DNA of 64,000 nucleotides, from positions 434,001 through 498,000 of the forward strand of contig NZ_CP135996.1 of NCBI RefSeq assembly GCF_029211325.2. The letters are read 5' to 3'. Made by a program: the position numbers and the translations under genes. The DNA comes from Caproicibacterium argilliputei. Its GTDB lineage: Bacteria; Bacillota; Clostridia; Oscillospirales; Acutalibacteraceae. A model generated the notes under the pieces. That model had not been told where the DNA came from. It searched no databases and saw nothing but the letters and a program-made list of their open reading frames with translations. This document shows positions 63,368 to 64,000 of the stretch, piece by piece. The number at the start of each line of letters is the position of its first letter. Within the stretch, counting starts at the first letter, position 1.

Positions 63368-64000
63368 TCAGTTTTTCAGTGTTTGTGCTGCGGAAGAGTC
63401 TCCTTTGTGTCTGCCATTTTCCAGGTCATCGATGATTTTGGCGTAGAATTTGTCTAAGTCGAAGAAAATCATGCAAACTACAACCACGATGACCAAAATC
63501 ACCGGAACCACGGTAAATGCAACATTGATGGCAGACAGCGCCTGCGCGGACTGCACTTTGGCGGATGCTTCAAAGCCACCCGCGCTTAAAATCCAGCCCA
63601 GTGCGGCGGTGCCGATGCCGGAGCCAACCTTGGTGCAGAACGAAGAAGCGGCGTTGCCCATGCCGGTGGTACCGAAGCCGTTGAGCCACTGTCCGTATGT
63701 AATGGCATCCTGCAGCAAACCGAACATGGTTGCCGCGCCGCAGCCAAAACCGATACCCTTAATCACGGAGCAGACCACCTGCGCGGTCAGACTGCTGCCG
63801 ACCATCGCGGTGCCCACAAAGCCAACCACCGAAACCACCATGCCGAACAGCATGGTGTAGCGTTTGCTGACTTTTTTCATCAGGAACGGCGTGACGAACA
63901 TGGTGATGATCTGCGCGAGCGACAGTGCATTGGAGATGGGAGCGTAGGTGTTCATATCGTTCATGTTGTACTGTGCAAAGTAAGCGGCGGAGCCGAAGAA
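63368..64000 (-). CDS. GPH family sugar:cation symporter, C-terminal part (cut by window edge)
   Basis: The last 210 residues of a 12-helix symporter of the glycoside-pentoside-hexuronide type (MelB-like). Visible: FFGSAAYFAQYNMND, GMVVSVVGFVGTAMV, the G-Q-W-x-N-G-F-G-T-T-G-M-G-N-A-A motif and the final helix before FFDLDKFYAKIIDDLENGR. It would import a glycoside with H+ or Na+. N-terminus beyond the window. Converges on kdgK. Confidence 0.87.
   Translation of the reverse strand, partial: FFGSAAYFAQYNMNDMNTYAPISNALSLAQIITMFVTPFLMKKVSKRYTMLFGMVVSVVGFVGTAMVGSSLTAQVVCSVIKGIGFGCGAATMFGLLQDAITYGQWLNGFGTTGMGNAASSFCTKVGSGIGTAALGWILSAGGFEASAKVQSAQALSAINVAFTVVPVILVIVVVVCMIFFDLDKFYAKIIDDLENGRHKGDSSAAQTLKN

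Noticed and set aside
1..64000. CRISPR arrays, rRNA or tRNA genes
   Set aside because: No short regularly spaced repeats, rRNA signatures or tRNA cloverleaf with CCA end were noticed. The only tandem array is the 44.5-kb one, whose units are far too long for CRISPR.

Overview
The window looks like the chromosome of a GC-rich, spore-forming, anaerobic member of the Clostridia, most likely Oscillospiraceae; a Caproiciproducens or Caproicibacterium relative is a guess. The support is a cotJC spore-coat fragment, a T-box valS leader, Hcp with an Hcp-type CRP/FNR regulator, many TTG/GTG starts, strong ribosome-binding sites and sigma-A promoters, and several carbohydrate ABC loci. No rRNA or tRNA gene was seen.

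Left part (1-9.2 kb): a YesM-like sensor kinase (cut by the window edge) faces away from an operon with a sugar-binding lipoprotein, two permeases, a GH31 alpha-xylosidase, a GH1 beta-glucosidase and an IlvD/Edd dehydratase. This suggests uptake and breakdown of xyloglucan-type oligosaccharides. At 9.2-10.7 kb there is a decayed ABC transporter: intact membrane gene, ATPase gene with four frameshifts.

11-13.4 kb: a small ORF and a large serine recombinase whose end runs directly into the 3' two-thirds of cotJC. The 5' part of cotJC is absent from the window, so this is one end of an element inserted in a sporulation gene. It is followed by a DUF1430/ATPase bacteriocin-type exporter, a PadR-DUF1700/DUF4097 pair, a GT-C membrane glycosyltransferase, glgB, two HAD phosphatases, ndk, ybaK and an HD-GYP protein.

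25.7-31 kb: a chemoreceptor gene, then a lone tyrosine recombinase between two inverted 26-bp sites. Each site has loxP-like architecture (8-9-bp arms, 9-bp asymmetric spacer). Inside the bracketed segment a consensus sigma-A promoter points outward across the right site. This looks like a self-encoded promoter-inversion switch next to the chemoreceptor gene and a cohesin/cadherin-like surface protein gene.

31-49.5 kb: mostly housekeeping and redox genes (2-hydroxyacid dehydrogenase, FAD oxidoreductase, nitroreductase, ferredoxin/hcp with a nearby CRP/FNR regulator, LysR, D,D-carboxypeptidase, a second GH1, RF3, a Fur-family regulator, tcdA) and a 0.6-kb tandem array of hairpin-rich repeats. 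49.5-55.6 kb: T-box-controlled valS, folC and a two-gene ABC exporter. 55.7-64 kb: a second glycan locus with binding protein, LplB/YtcP-type permeases, GH130 phosphorylase and a LacI regulator, apparently controlled through paired ACGT boxes, then a 2-keto-3-deoxygluconate-type kinase and the end of a GPH sugar symporter.
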